A stretch of 64,000 nt of DNA. It comes from Chitinophaga polysaccharea. Lineage in GTDB: Bacteria; Bacteroidota; Bacteroidia; Chitinophagales; Chitinophagaceae. Position 1 is the stretch's first letter; the number at the start of each line of letters is the position of its first letter. Of the stretch, positions 1 to 9,063 are shown piece by piece. The notes under the pieces were generated by a model. That model was not told the DNA's origin, did no database searches, and saw nothing but the letters and a program-made list of their open reading frames with translations. A program made the translations under genes and the position numbers. The DNA lies in the NCBI RefSeq assembly GCF_007829335.1, contig NZ_VIWO01000006.1:62001-126000 (forward strand). The letters are read 5' to 3'.

Positions 1-2
1 AT

Positions 3-587
3 TACGAACTCTTTAAAGTATATGGCCGCGGGCTGACAGGTAAGATTGAAGGATTGATTTTCCGCAACTGGTTCCTGGTAGATGAGATACCGGCCGATGC
101 AACGTTAGTAGCTTATGGTTTGGATTTCGGATTTACCAACGACGAAACAGGGCTGTTAGGCGTCTGGAAGCAAAACGGTGAGTTATGGTTGCGTGAATTG
201 TGTTATGAAACTGGACTCACAAACCCGGCTATCGCCAGAAAGGCAAAAGAAGCCGGTATCCAGCCATGGGAAGAAATTGTTGCTGATAGCAGTGAGCCTA
301 AATCGATCATGGAAATAAACAATGAAGGATTGTTGGTAATGCCTGCATTGAAAGGACCGGATAGCGTGAAGTCCAGTATTGACATTATAAAGCGCTGGAA
401 GCTGAATGTTACAAAGGATAGTGTAAACCTCCGTAAGGAGCTGAATACCTATAAGTGGAAGCAAGATAAGAATGGTAAGACTATCAATGAGCCTGTGGAC
501 TTCATGAACCACCTGATTGATCCGCTGCGATATGTAGGGCTTAATCATCTGGCTAACAATAACAGCGGGGTTTATACCCTCGCATAA
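3..587 (+). CDS. Phage terminase large subunit, C-terminal part (partial)
   Basis: The reading frame is open from the first bases of the window, so the gene starts upstream; the TTG at 54 is internal. The visible part is the RNase H-like nuclease domain that cuts concatemeric DNA during head filling. It shows the acidic residues expected of that fold: an aspartate in YGLDFGFTND, one in VADSSEPK, and a late one in DFMNHLIDPLRY. The ATPase domain is off the window. The order of the three acidic motifs matches the PBSX-like terminase family. Identification is from motif pattern only. Confidence 0.88.
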   Translation, partial: YELFKVYGRGLTGKIEGLIFRNWFLVDEIPADATLVAYGLDFGFTNDETGLLGVWKQNGELWLRELCYETGLTNPAIARKAKEAGIQPWEEIVADSSEPKSIMEINNEGLLVMPALKGPDSVKSSIDIIKRWKLNVTKDSVNLRKELNTYKWKQDKNGKTINEPVDFMNHLIDPLRYVGLNHLANNNSGVYTLA

Positions 588-597
588 ATCAGACATC

Positions 598-801
598 ATG
601 ACAGCACATGAATTTTTAAGCCATCACGGCGAATTAAAGGACGTAAATGTCCACTTTGTAAAGGCTGGCAATACCATTGTGAAGCCATTGGTAGGTTTAC
701 TTGAAGAATACTTATCTGCCCAGGGCATCACTACCGGCAGACAAGTGGTTAAAACCGCATCGCCAGCGAAGCGTCGGTTGGCGAACACTAAAAATAGTTG
801 A
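598..801 (+). CDS. Small phage protein of unknown function
   Basis: A 67-residue protein lying 10 bases after the terminase and ending 2 bases before the ATG of the next gene, so it fits the operon. The N-terminal half is mixed (MTAHEFLSHHGELKDVNVHF) and the C-terminus is basic (AKRRLANTKNS). No domain is recognised. Its tight placement is the main support for it being real. Confidence 0.6.
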   Translation: MTAHEFLSHHGELKDVNVHFVKAGNTIVKPLVGLLEEYLSAQGITTGRQVVKTASPAKRRLANTKNS

Positions 802-803
802 TA

Positions 804-1418
804 ATGTGGGATAAAATAACCGTCGCCAAGTATCAAGAGTTGTACGAGATCATTACCGATACCGGCTTCGATCATGAGATAGACCGAGATATACAGTTAC
901 TTTGTTGCCTGGAAGGGAAGCAAACTGAGCATTACGAGAATATGCTGTTATCCGACCTGCAGCAGGAGATAAAGAAGATAGCCTTCCTGCATGGGGCGGA
1001 GATACCGTCAGTGAAGCCATCTCGTTATTTTACCGTCACCGGCCGTACCTACAAAGTGCTGTATGATTTCCGCGACCTGGTGGCTGGTCAGTTCATTGAT
1101 GCTATGGCTTGCGCAAAGGAACCGGCAGAGTTTATCACCAACATGCACCGCATGCTGGCAGCCATCTGCCGGGGGACAAAGCGCACATGGCGCGGCCGCA
1201 CTGTTTTGGACTATGGCGCCATTCCATTCGAACAGGTATCAGAGGCCATGAAGCAGCTACCAATTGTACAGGCTCATGCTACTGCGCTTTTTTTTTGTCA
1301 ACTCTGGGCAGCCTTCTTAAAAGGTATTCCGGATTATTTGACACAGAACAGACAGACGATGGCGAAGGAGGAACACCTGATGTGGACACAGGCTTTAGCA
1401 GTCGCTGGGGGTGGCTAA
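804..1418 (+). CDS. Probable tail assembly chaperone, short (zero-frame) product
   Basis: A 204-residue protein if it starts at the ATG at 804 (a TTG lies two codons earlier, overlapping the previous stop). The sequence is mostly helical with no membrane segment. I call it a tail chaperone because a second long frame overlaps its 3' part in the -1 phase. A perfect slippery run of nine Ts (1288-1296) lies where both frames are open, the arrangement known from lambda G/GT and many siphophages. The zero-frame tail after the slip site ends in AVAGGG at 1418. Family membership was not checked by alignment, and the tape measure is several genes away rather than next door. Confidence 0.55.
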   Translation: MWDKITVAKYQELYEIITDTGFDHEIDRDIQLLCCLEGKQTEHYENMLLSDLQQEIKKIAFLHGAEIPSVKPSRYFTVTGRTYKVLYDFRDLVAGQFIDAMACAKEPAEFITNMHRMLAAICRGTKRTWRGRTVLDYGAIPFEQVSEAMKQLPIVQAHATALFFCQLWAAFLKGIPDYLTQNRQTMAKEEHLMWTQALAVAGGG

Positions 1419-1588
1419 TATCTGCATGTAATGTTGCTGAAATGGAGCGGATACCGTTGGCGCAGGCATACGACCTATCAACAATAAACTTTCTAAATGA
1501 CATGGCATACTTGAAGGATAAGGCTAATAACGAAAAAGAAGAGCAAAGAAAATGGCTACAGAAGCACAACGGCAGCAAAACCTATTAA
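804..1588 (+). CDS. Probable tail chaperone, -1 frameshifted long product
   Basis: Translation reads 164 codons from 804 to 1295, slips back one base on T TTT TTT (1289-1295) and continues in the -1 frame from TTG at 1295 to the stop at 1586-1588. That would make a product of about 261 residues. The -1 extension has coherent protein character: FSSRWGW, then NVAEMERIPLAQAYDLS and a charged helical end KDKANNEKEEQRKW. The WGW-containing segment lies upstream of the zero-frame stop, which favours slippage at the T run over slippage near the stop. The end overlaps the next gene by 37 bases. An alternative is a homopolymer sequencing error that split one gene. Confidence 0.55.
1288..1296 (+). promoter_or_regulatory. 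Candidate -1 ribosomal frameshift site (T9 run)
   Basis: Nine consecutive Ts. In the zero frame the codons are CTT TTT TTT TGT, giving a perfect X XXY YYZ heptamer, T TTT TTT, at 1289-1295. Both the zero and -1 frames are open on each side. I did not find a clear downstream stem-loop by eye. Confidence 0.5.
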
Positions 1589-2202
1589 ATAGTGGGTTCC
1601 TTGATAACTTAGGGACGCAGCCGGAACCGGTGGCACTGGATAATGTTGAGCAGATCTTTGTTAAGCACATGGGGCGTTTACTGGAGGCCCTGCAAAGAAA
1701 CCTGAACACCCAAAAGAATGGCCGGGAGATATCCGCATCGGGAACACTTTCCCAAAGTATCCGGGTTGAATATACTAAGGGAAGCGCTAAATATGAGGCG
1801 GAATTTTACATGGCGTCATATGCCGACTATGTAGACAAAGGAGTTCAAGGTATTGGTCCCAAAAACAAGAATACCACCAGTCCCTATAAATTCAAAACGG
1901 CGTTTCCTGGGAAGGACATGCAAAAGGCCCTTATCCTGTGGGTTCGGCAGAAATCTATACTGTCTGATGTTACAGCGCCAAAAGGGTTACGCGGCAAACA
2001 TACTAGCGGATATCTGCGGAATAAGGTTCGCCGGAATGACCTGGCAATAGCGCTGGGTATTGGGATTAAACGACATGGTATTGCCGCTACAAACTTTAAG
2101 CAGGTTAGTATAAATGAAGTACTGGCAGACATGACAAAGGAGCTGGCGCAGGCGCTCGCTAAAGATATTGTCGTAAATATAAACACTGAAAGACTTAAAT
2201 AG
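1552..2202 (+). CDS. HK97 gp10-like head-tail or tail-completion protein
   Basis: A 216-residue soluble protein. The segment YMASYADYVDKGVQGIGP is the hallmark-like motif of the gp10 family, in which a tyrosine-aspartate-glycine loop follows the central strand. Other parts are basic and helical, and the C-terminal helix (EVLADMTKELAQALAKDIV) is typical of the family. These proteins close the head-tail joint in siphophages. The start overlaps the end of the frameshifted chaperone product, which suggests translational coupling. Assignment rests on the motif and location. Confidence 0.6.
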   Translation: MATEAQRQQNLLNSGFLDNLGTQPEPVALDNVEQIFVKHMGRLLEALQRNLNTQKNGREISASGTLSQSIRVEYTKGSAKYEAEFYMASYADYVDKGVQGIGPKNKNTTSPYKFKTAFPGKDMQKALILWVRQKSILSDVTAPKGLRGKHTSGYLRNKVRRNDLAIALGIGIKRHGIAATNFKQVSINEVLADMTKELAQALAKDIVVNINTERLK

Positions 2203-2203
2203 T

Positions 2204-3412
2204 ATGGCTATTACTGTTATTGAAACCCCAGATAAATTTACACCAGCTTTTAATCCAGTAGTATTCAGTATTTCCAGCGATAACTACGCCCAACCTGATT
2301 TTAAATTTGTGGTGGATGTATATAGTGGTACTGGGCAACTGTTGGTTACCCTAAAATATCAGCCACAGGTTGCCGGAAACGAGCCAATTGATTTCGATAT
2401 CAGCCGGAATTTGCATGAGTTGGTGGCTGCAAACTACTGCAAGCTAAACGAGGTCGCAGGGGCCGACATTGTGGTAACAGGGGCAGGCGCTATCTCAGGG
2501 TATAGTGTGCAGTTTGGAGAGCAATATAACAATGTGGTACATGCCAACCTTACATCATATTCTGGGTATATATTCAATGCAGCGATGAATAATAAGCGGT
2601 TCGCCTTCTATTCCCAGGCGACCTACCTAAACAAACAGTTCCTTACCAGATTCCCACGCCAGGTGGTGCGGAAGCGTGACAGCGTGATACTGTCCATATT
2701 GCAATCAGATGCCGCCGCCATGGCAAACTTTGGACTTACCATATACAACATGGCCGGCACAATCCTTTACTCAGATAATATCAATAATCCATACACCAGC
2801 CTTGCCAATACCAGCAACCGGGCTTTACACCTGCATGCCGGATTCGATCACCTGTACTCAATAGTCGGGTTTTCCACTGCAATTTACAATGCAGCAGCGT
2901 ACTATACCATTACTCCCCCCGGCGGCAACACTATGCGCCTGGATCTATACAGCCAGTGTGAGAGATTCCCAGGCGTGCGCTTATATTTTCTTAATGAACT
3001 TGGCGGCTTCGATTCTTTTAACTTTATGCTGGCTTCCCGTCCAGAACAGACAAACGAAAAGAAAACATATCAGCGGCAGGCTGCCAACCGCCGCACAGCA
3101 TACGATGCAACTAACAGGCGGTTTGAAGCTACAGTCCGCAACTACTCAACGTCCTATACTGAAAAGCTAAAGGTAATAAGTGATTACCTGACTGACACAG
3201 AATCTGAACTACTCGAAGGGCTTATGTATTCCCCACTTGTTTACCAGGAAGTAGCCGCCAGCGAATACGGCGGGCCGGCTGGGCAGAACATACTTATCCC
3301 TGTTGATATGAAGATGCAGGACTATACCCGTAAACAAACAAGGGTAGATAAAATGTTCAATTTGGAGGCAGATATAGAATTGACATATACAAATTATATG
3401 CAATCTATATAA
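2204..3412 (+). CDS. Phage tail protein of unknown role
   Basis: 402 residues, beginning one base after the stop of the gp10-like gene. The sequence is rich in beta-strand-like segments (FKFVVDVYSGTGQLLVTLKY) with no signal peptide or membrane segment. It lies between the gp10-like protein and a large tail protein, which suggests a tail tube, tail tip or baseplate role. The next gene is separated by a 41-base gap filled by a duplicated sequence. No family name is recognised with confidence. Confidence 0.6.
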   Translation: MAITVIETPDKFTPAFNPVVFSISSDNYAQPDFKFVVDVYSGTGQLLVTLKYQPQVAGNEPIDFDISRNLHELVAANYCKLNEVAGADIVVTGAGAISGYSVQFGEQYNNVVHANLTSYSGYIFNAAMNNKRFAFYSQATYLNKQFLTRFPRQVVRKRDSVILSILQSDAAAMANFGLTIYNMAGTILYSDNINNPYTSLANTSNRALHLHAGFDHLYSIVGFSTAIYNAAAYYTITPPGGNTMRLDLYSQCERFPGVRLYFLNELGGFDSFNFMLASRPEQTNEKKTYQRQAANRRTAYDATNRRFEATVRNYSTSYTEKLKVISDYLTDTESELLEGLMYSPLVYQEVAASEYGGPAGQNILIPVDMKMQDYTRKQTRVDKMFNLEADIELTYTNYMQSI

Positions 3413-3421
3413 ATTTTCACG

Positions 3422-3460
3422 AACAGAACGTCGATTTCTGATATATACAGTTGATGATAC
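3422..3460 (+). repeat. 39-bp direct repeat, copy 1
   Basis: Identical over 39 bases to 11323-11361. It starts with AACAGAACGTCG and ends with TTGATGATAC, so the start codon ATG of the downstream gene (3454) lies inside the repeat. It occupies nearly the whole gap between two tail genes. A shared promoter, leader or ribosome-binding region is the simplest reading. Confidence 0.9.
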
Positions 3461-5643
3461 GATCAGCTGTTATAATGGAAGGCGAACTTCTTGACCTCAC
3501 GGAGGATATTGATACCGACTTTACGTACTCCATCCAGGATATACGGGAACCGGATAAGCGTCGTACAGACTTTTCCAAAACGATAGATCTACCCGGCACC
3601 CCTAAGAATAATGCGCTGTTTGCGCAGATATTCGATATCAATGTGGAGAATGAGTACAACCCTGCCTTGCCCAACATTGGTTATAACTTCAACCCAAACA
3701 AGGCAGCAAAGGTAATTGTGCTGGTAGATGGTATCCAGGTATTCCGCGGTGTCCTGCGTTTACTGAAGGTTACCCGGAATAAAGATCTTATAACCTATGA
3801 AACGAATGTGTTGGGCCGCCTATCAGACATTCTTTTTGCCCTGGGAGATAGTAAGCTCTCAGATCTTGACTTTTCTGACCTGGACCATACATTAGATGTA
3901 GGCACTATTGAAGCTAGTTGGTATGGCACACCGGGTACCGGCTATGTATATCCACTTATTGATTACGGCATGTCTGTAGATGGGGTTAACTTCCCTATTA
4001 CCGGATTTAGGCCAGCAGTGTATGTATTGGAGTATATCAATAGAATCTTCGCCAATGCTGGATTTACTTATAAGTGCAATTTTTTCGCCCAGCCATATTT
4101 TAGGGGTCTTCATATCCCATGTACTGAGAAGAAGGAGTATAATCAGACTGCAACGCAGGCGCGTTTCTTAGAATGCTATAGCCGTGAAAGATATACAGTT
4201 AACCGGCGTACCGGTCAATGGCGCGAAGTTTATAACTGGTGGGGGGGCACAGTGGTTAAAGATAAATATGGGTTTATTGAGGTAACTGATGATGAGAGCC
4301 GTGGCACAAAAATAATTATCACCCGGAATATTACAACTTCCTTCCAGTTTTCAATGTGGTTTATTGTAAAGAACGAAGGATGTTACATGAACATTCGGAA
4401 GAATGGGCAGGTGATAGCAAGCAAAAAGCTAGGATCATACCATGTCGTCCACCATCAAGAAATTATAGAGATACCCAAGCAAGACTGGGTAGCGGGAGAT
4501 GTGCTTACGATGAGTATGGACATGTCCCCAAGAAATGTTTCAACAATATTCCCAGAAAGCTCCGTTATTGCTCCCTCCCCAACTGATGACTCTCCTTATC
4601 CGGTCGATGATGGTGCGCCGGTAATGATGCATGATCTAATCAGCAGTAGTGTAGCGCAGAAAGACTTTTTTAAGTCCATCATCCTGATGCACAATTTATA
4701 TGTATTTACAGACGAAAACGACGATAAGAACCTAATCATTACCCCGGAAACATGGTTTTATGATAACTACGCCGGGAATGCCGTAGACTGGACAAGCAAA
4801 GTGGATTACAGTCAGGAGATTGAGGTTACTCCAATGGGGCAGCTTACAAGCAAGGAATTCATATTTACGTATAAGAAGGACACAGATTATTATAATGATG
4901 ACAGATATTTCAAAAAATACAATGAGGTATTCGGGCAAAAGAAGTTTGTCGCTGAAAATGAGTTTGAGAAGGACCAAAATAAGGTCGAACTCATTTTCAG
5001 CCCAACAATATCGGTGCAAATTCCAGAAGTAAGCCAACGGGTTATACCGCATATATACAAGGTGAATGCTGATGGCGTCAAGCAGATAGACACTTTTAAT
5101 ATTCGCATTCTTCAATGGGGTGGCCTAAAAAGGAGTTACATATCTATTGATCAAAACAGAGGGTACGCCACCTGGAAAATTGTGGATTCATCCGGTGTAG
5201 CAATGGCTTCATATATAGATTATCCTTATGCTGGGATGCTTGACGACCCCATTACGCCGAGCCGGGATCTATGCTTTGGCCCTCCAATCGAAATTTTCTT
5301 TGCACTAAATACCTATTCCGATTTAGGCTTATTCCGATTTTATTGGGAGCCGTTCATTAACGAAATAACAAATAAAGATAGTAAGCTGTGGAAGCCATTT
5401 ATTTTGTTAACCCCTTCCGACATCAACCAGCTGGACTTTAAACGCCTGGTTAAAATTGACAACACATATTTCCGGCTCAATAAGGTAGAAAACTACAAGC
5501 CCATGGGGCAGCAAACAACGCCTGTAGAGCTATTTAAATCTAACGTTTCCGTGGAAGTGGTCCGTCCTGGGTTTCTAAAATGGAGTGACGACGGATACCT
5601 GCTGCATAGTGATGAATCACCTGCAAGAATACCTTACGCATAA
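3454..5643 (+). CDS. Large phage tail or baseplate protein
   Basis: 729 residues from the ATG at 3454 (a TTG one codon earlier is also open). The N-terminus contains DIDTDFTYSIQDIREPDKR followed by SKTIDLPGTPKNNALF and a strand-rich region (KVIVLVDGIQVFRGVLRLL). This layout is common in Bacteroidota siphophage tail-tip proteins, in the position of distal-tail and baseplate hub genes. The remainder is a long beta-rich region without a recognised enzyme motif. Its stop TAA overlaps the ATG of the next gene (TAATG), implying coupled translation. The start codon is within the 39-bp repeat. Confidence 0.6.
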   Translation: MIRSAVIMEGELLDLTEDIDTDFTYSIQDIREPDKRRTDFSKTIDLPGTPKNNALFAQIFDINVENEYNPALPNIGYNFNPNKAAKVIVLVDGIQVFRGVLRLLKVTRNKDLITYETNVLGRLSDILFALGDSKLSDLDFSDLDHTLDVGTIEASWYGTPGTGYVYPLIDYGMSVDGVNFPITGFRPAVYVLEYINRIFANAGFTYKCNFFAQPYFRGLHIPCTEKKEYNQTATQARFLECYSRERYTVNRRTGQWREVYNWWGGTVVKDKYGFIEVTDDESRGTKIIITRNITTSFQFSMWFIVKNEGCYMNIRKNGQVIASKKLGSYHVVHHQEIIEIPKQDWVAGDVLTMSMDMSPRNVSTIFPESSVIAPSPTDDSPYPVDDGAPVMMHDLISSSVAQKDFFKSIILMHNLYVFTDENDDKNLIITPETWFYDNYAGNAVDWTSKVDYSQEIEVTPMGQLTSKEFIFTYKKDTDYYNDDRYFKKYNEVFGQKKFVAENEFEKDQNKVELIFSPTISVQIPEVSQRVIPHIYKVNADGVKQIDTFNIRILQWGGLKRSYISIDQNRGYATWKIVDSSGVAMASYIDYPYAGMLDDPITPSRDLCFGPPIEIFFALNTYSDLGLFRFYWEPFINEITNKDSKLWKPFILLTPSDINQLDFKRLVKIDNTYFRLNKVENYKPMGQQTTPVELFKSNVSVEVVRPGFLKWSDDGYLLHSDESPARIPYA

Positions 5644-6194
5644 TGGCAGACAAGAAAATAATACAGCTGAACCCGGCCAGCACAATAACGGCGAATGACA
5701 TATTAGGAGTATGCCAGAACCCGATCACAGGCGAACTATTACAGGCAACAGCATCTGACTTGCGGACATATGTCCTGGGTGGTGCCAATGCAGGTGCGCG
5801 TATATTCTTTATCGTTGGCATACCATCAATACCATTGGGGGTTGATGGTGATGTATGTTTTGATATACAGGCGCATAATATCTATCAGAAGGCTAGCGGT
5901 GCCTGGATTCTTCAAGACAGCTATGGATCTATTGGCGGAATGGATAGGATAAGATTCACTGCTACATATGGTAGCGGGGGCCTTTCAGCTGACGGGAAAA
6001 GCTATATAAACAGCTCTCTCCTAAACGGCATGCCACAGGAAGTATTGATTGATGGAAGCCCTTTAATAGGGGTAGAAAATTTCGGAGATATCCCAGCATT
6101 TGATGAATGGGATTTTGACCCCGTTTTAGGTAAACTAATTTTTGGCAGCCCACTCCCGGCTGGTGCACGTATTACTGTTTTATATTCATTTTAA
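5643..6194 (+). CDS. Phage structural protein, possibly fibre or head-associated
   Basis: 183 residues, translationally coupled to the upstream tail gene through TAATG. The N-terminus (DKKIIQLNPASTITANDIL) is the short attachment-like motif often found at the start of phage fibre or appendage proteins. The middle is glycine rich (GVDGDVCFDIQAHNIYQKASGAW). The C-terminus is a small beta-domain ending in ITVLYSF. No catalytic motif is seen. A minor tail fibre or tip protein is inferred from position. Confidence 0.5.
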   Translation: MADKKIIQLNPASTITANDILGVCQNPITGELLQATASDLRTYVLGGANAGARIFFIVGIPSIPLGVDGDVCFDIQAHNIYQKASGAWILQDSYGSIGGMDRIRFTATYGSGGLSADGKSYINSSLLNGMPQEVLIDGSPLIGVENFGDIPAFDEWDFDPVLGKLIFGSPLPAGARITVLYSF

Positions 6195-6197
6195 AGC

Positions 6198-8351
6198 ATG
6201 GCAACAGAAAATGTAGAGGTAAAGGTTAATGTTTCTGGCGATGGCCAGGCGGCTAAGAGTGTCGGTAGTATAAAGAAAGAAATAAAAGAGGCACAGGCCG
6301 AAGCCCTACGACTTTCTCGCCAGTTTGGCGAATTGTCCCCCCAGGCACAAGCAGCTGTTGACCGGATAGCTGAACTACGTGACGAAATAGCTGATTTAAA
6401 TGAGCGTGTGGAGCTGGCAGACCCAGGAGCCAAATTTAAGGCATTCGGGAACGCCATAGCATCTGTAGCAGCAGGATTCCAGGCAGTTCAGGGAGCAATG
6501 GCAGTATTCGGAGGGGAATCTGATGAGCTTCAGAAGCAATTGGTAAAGCTCCAGGGAGCTATGAATATTACCGAGGGACTCTCTACTATTGCAGATAGTT
6601 GGAAGGATTTCCAACGACTTGGAGCTGTTATTAAAACAAATGTAGTGAGTGCATTTAGCACTCTTCGATCCGCTATTATTACTACTGGGATAGGCGTCCT
6701 TATCGTAGCGCTTGGAATTGTAATTGCCAATTTCGACAAAATTGAGGCCTGGTTAAAAAAGTTATTCCCTGCATTTGAGGGTTTCGGAAAATTGTTCGAT
6801 AAGATAAAGGCAATAGCCATGGGCGCCTTTAGCGTGATCGTTGAGTACTTTAAAATAATTGGCGATATCATAGGGGACCTATTTACAGGCGACTTTAAGG
6901 GGGCTATCAAAACTGCCGGGGAAGCTGGAAAGCGCCTGGGGGATGCATATGTAAAAGGGTTTAATGATGAAGTGGCTGACCAAATCCAAGAAGCTGCAAG
7001 GAAAGCAACCGAAGCTTTAATAAAGGCACAGGAGAACGACTTGAAAGTATTACGCGCCTATGGCGCCACCCGGGAAAAAGAGTCTGACGCCCTGGAATTG
7101 GAGATAGCAAAAAATAAAGTAAAGATCACTAAGGACGGGACTAAAGAGGACCGGGAGGCACAGGCGGCCGCCTTTGCCGAATTGCAGGCACTCAGAATTC
7201 AACAGGAACAGAAAGAGGGACAAAGACAAGTAGAAATATTAAAGAATAGACAGGCGTTAGAATTACAATCCTTGCAAGACGCCGGCAAGTCTACAATAGG
7301 TATTCGTGAGTCCCAGCTACAAGTACAGTTAGCTCTGGAAAAAAAATATGGCCTGGATACAAAAGGGACTATACAGGAAATACTCCAGGCCAGAGAGGCA
7401 GATCGCAAAGCGGCTTTTGACAAAGAATTGTTGGCACTACAACGGGCGCAAGATACCCAGCTACAGGCCGCGACCATTGCCGGTAAAAATATATATGAGT
7501 TGCGCCTGCAGCAATTTGAAGCACAGTTGTCGCTTTATAGAAAATTTGGATATGATACAAAGGAGATACAGCAAAAACAGGCACAGGATGAATTGGCCAG
7601 AAGGAAGCAGCTTAATGATTCCCTACAAACATCTGTGCATGATCATAATGCGGTCATATCCAAAGAGTTAATAAATATTGCTGGCGCTCAACAACAATTA
7701 ACTACTGATACCACAAATAGGATTGCAGAAGATGCTGTAAGGCTGGATGAAATAGAAAAGAAGAAACAAAAGGCGATTTCAGATACATCCTATGTTTTAT
7801 CACAATCTGCACAAGCTGGTGAGGACAGAAGCGAGGTTGAAGGGGCTGCGAGCGCGGTACTAGCTGTCAGCATGATAGCAGATGAGCTTTCTAAACAGGA
7901 TGCACTCCAGGCTACAAGCTCTGTGCTGAAAACAGCTACTACCGTATTAGGGCAGCAAACTGCAATTGGTAAAGGTGTTGCGATCGCAGATGCTACGATT
8001 AGCACTTACCAGGCCGCACAATCATCTTTTACTGCGCTATCACCTATCCCTATTGTAGGTCCAGCCTTGGGAGCCATTGCCGCGGCGGCCGCAGTTGTTG
8101 CTGGTGTTGCGCGTGTTAAAAAAATAATAAGCACCCAGGTACCCGGAGCGGGTAGTGGTGCCAGCGCCGGCGCTGCTCCAAGTATGCCTGCCCCGCCAGT
8201 ACCGACAATTCAGCCGAATGCTACAACCCTGCTTCAGCAGCAAATTGCACAACAGTCTGCGCAAAATGCCACCCGTGTATACGTGTTGGAAAGTGACATA
8301 ACGGATAAGCAAAAGCGAGTAGCAAGTATAGAAGAAAACGCCAAATTTTAA
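6198..8351 (+). CDS. Tail tape measure protein
   Basis: 717 residues. An N-terminal coiled coil (about residues 20-80, KKEIKEAQAEALRLSRQFGELSPQ pattern) is followed by hydrophobic stretches around 165-185 (TTGIGVLIVALGIVIANF). Then come long alanine/glutamine/lysine-rich coiled coils (about 260-540) and a glycine/alanine-rich hydrophobic segment near 620-650. This is the classic tape measure design, in which length sets tail length and the protein is ejected with DNA. At 717 residues a tail of roughly 100 nm would be expected from the usual scaling, which is inference. It ends four bases before the protease gene. Confidence 0.85.
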   Translation: MATENVEVKVNVSGDGQAAKSVGSIKKEIKEAQAEALRLSRQFGELSPQAQAAVDRIAELRDEIADLNERVELADPGAKFKAFGNAIASVAAGFQAVQGAMAVFGGESDELQKQLVKLQGAMNITEGLSTIADSWKDFQRLGAVIKTNVVSAFSTLRSAIITTGIGVLIVALGIVIANFDKIEAWLKKLFPAFEGFGKLFDKIKAIAMGAFSVIVEYFKIIGDIIGDLFTGDFKGAIKTAGEAGKRLGDAYVKGFNDEVADQIQEAARKATEALIKAQENDLKVLRAYGATREKESDALELEIAKNKVKITKDGTKEDREAQAAAFAELQALRIQQEQKEGQRQVEILKNRQALELQSLQDAGKSTIGIRESQLQVQLALEKKYGLDTKGTIQEILQAREADRKAAFDKELLALQRAQDTQLQAATIAGKNIYELRLQQFEAQLSLYRKFGYDTKEIQQKQAQDELARRKQLNDSLQTSVHDHNAVISKELINIAGAQQQLTTDTTNRIAEDAVRLDEIEKKKQKAISDTSYVLSQSAQAGEDRSEVEGAASAVLAVSMIADELSKQDALQATSSVLKTATTVLGQQTAIGKGVAIADATISTYQAAQSSFTALSPIPIVGPALGAIAAAAAVVAGVARVKKIISTQVPGAGSGASAGAAPSMPAPPVPTIQPNATTLLQQQIAQQSAQNATRVYVLESDITDKQKRVASIEENAKF

Positions 8352-8355
8352 TCAC

Positions 8356-8949
8356 ATGGAAAAGCTACCAGTATTTCAGTTGCTTATAAGCGACGACGAA
8401 ACAGACGACAATGAGGTGAACTTTGTATCCCTAGTGGATAGGCCGGCCATACAGCGGGACTTTCTCGCTTTCGCAGAGCGCAAACTATTTGCCATCCAGG
8501 ATGAAGAACAGCAGATCGTCACCGGCCCAGCTATGGTGCCAGATGAGCCTATCTTCCGGAGTGACAAGAACGGTAAATACTATGTGGTTTTCTCTGCGGA
8601 TACTATCGGGAAAATCGCTTACCGGTTTTTCAAAAAGGGATACCAAGGCAATATTAATATAATGCATGAAAGTGGATCTGTTGTAGCTGATAGTGTATTT
8701 TTTGAAAGCTGGATAGTAGATCGCGAGAAGGGTAAGCAGCCGCTTGCCGGGTTTGAAGATATGCCTGATGGAACATGGTTTCTGACAGCCAAAATTAATA
8801 ACACTGATACCTGGGATAAAATTAAAGAAGGTGAGTACAAAGGATTCAGCGTGGAAGGTCTGTTTAACTACAAGCCTATAGCGGAAATTGATCCAGAAGA
8901 AGCCCTCATGCTGCAAATAAAAGAGCTACTGGATCAGGTAGAAGAGTAA
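8356..8949 (+). CDS. XkdF-like prohead protease
   Basis: 197 residues. The block IFRSDKNGKYYVVFSADTIGKIAYRF, then INIMHESG, then a serine in VFFESWIVD, and finally EGEYKGFSVEG matches the PBSX XkdF family of prohead processing proteases. Candidate catalytic residues are the histidine of NIMHESG and the serine of FFESW. These enzymes cleave scaffold during head maturation. The scaffold-like and capsid genes follow, as expected. A terminator lies just after the gene, so the head genes downstream probably have another promoter. Confidence 0.7.
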   Translation: MEKLPVFQLLISDDETDDNEVNFVSLVDRPAIQRDFLAFAERKLFAIQDEEQQIVTGPAMVPDEPIFRSDKNGKYYVVFSADTIGKIAYRFFKKGYQGNINIMHESGSVVADSVFFESWIVDREKGKQPLAGFEDMPDGTWFLTAKINNTDTWDKIKEGEYKGFSVEGLFNYKPIAEIDPEEALMLQIKELLDQVEE

Positions 8950-8975
8950 CCCACCCTACCCATTGTTTAATATCC

Positions 8976-9006
8976 TCCCTGGCATTCCTGCTGGGGATTT
9001 TTTTTT
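8976..9006 (+). terminator. Rho-independent terminator after the protease gene
   Basis: A 9-bp stem (TCCCTGGCA with TGCTGGGGA, two G-U pairs) with a TTCC loop, followed by nine Ts at 8998-9006. Confidence 0.8.
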
Positions 9007-9063
9007 GCTTAAAACCGAACGGAGGTTGCAATTCTGATATGTGCATGTATAAACAGTTTGTAC

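Noticed and set aside
1404..1420. Alternative frameshift site at the GGGGGT run just before the zero-frame stop
   Set aside because: It would require T GGG GGT slippage, an imperfect heptamer. The -1 product's WGW segment lies upstream of it, so the T9 site explains the data better.
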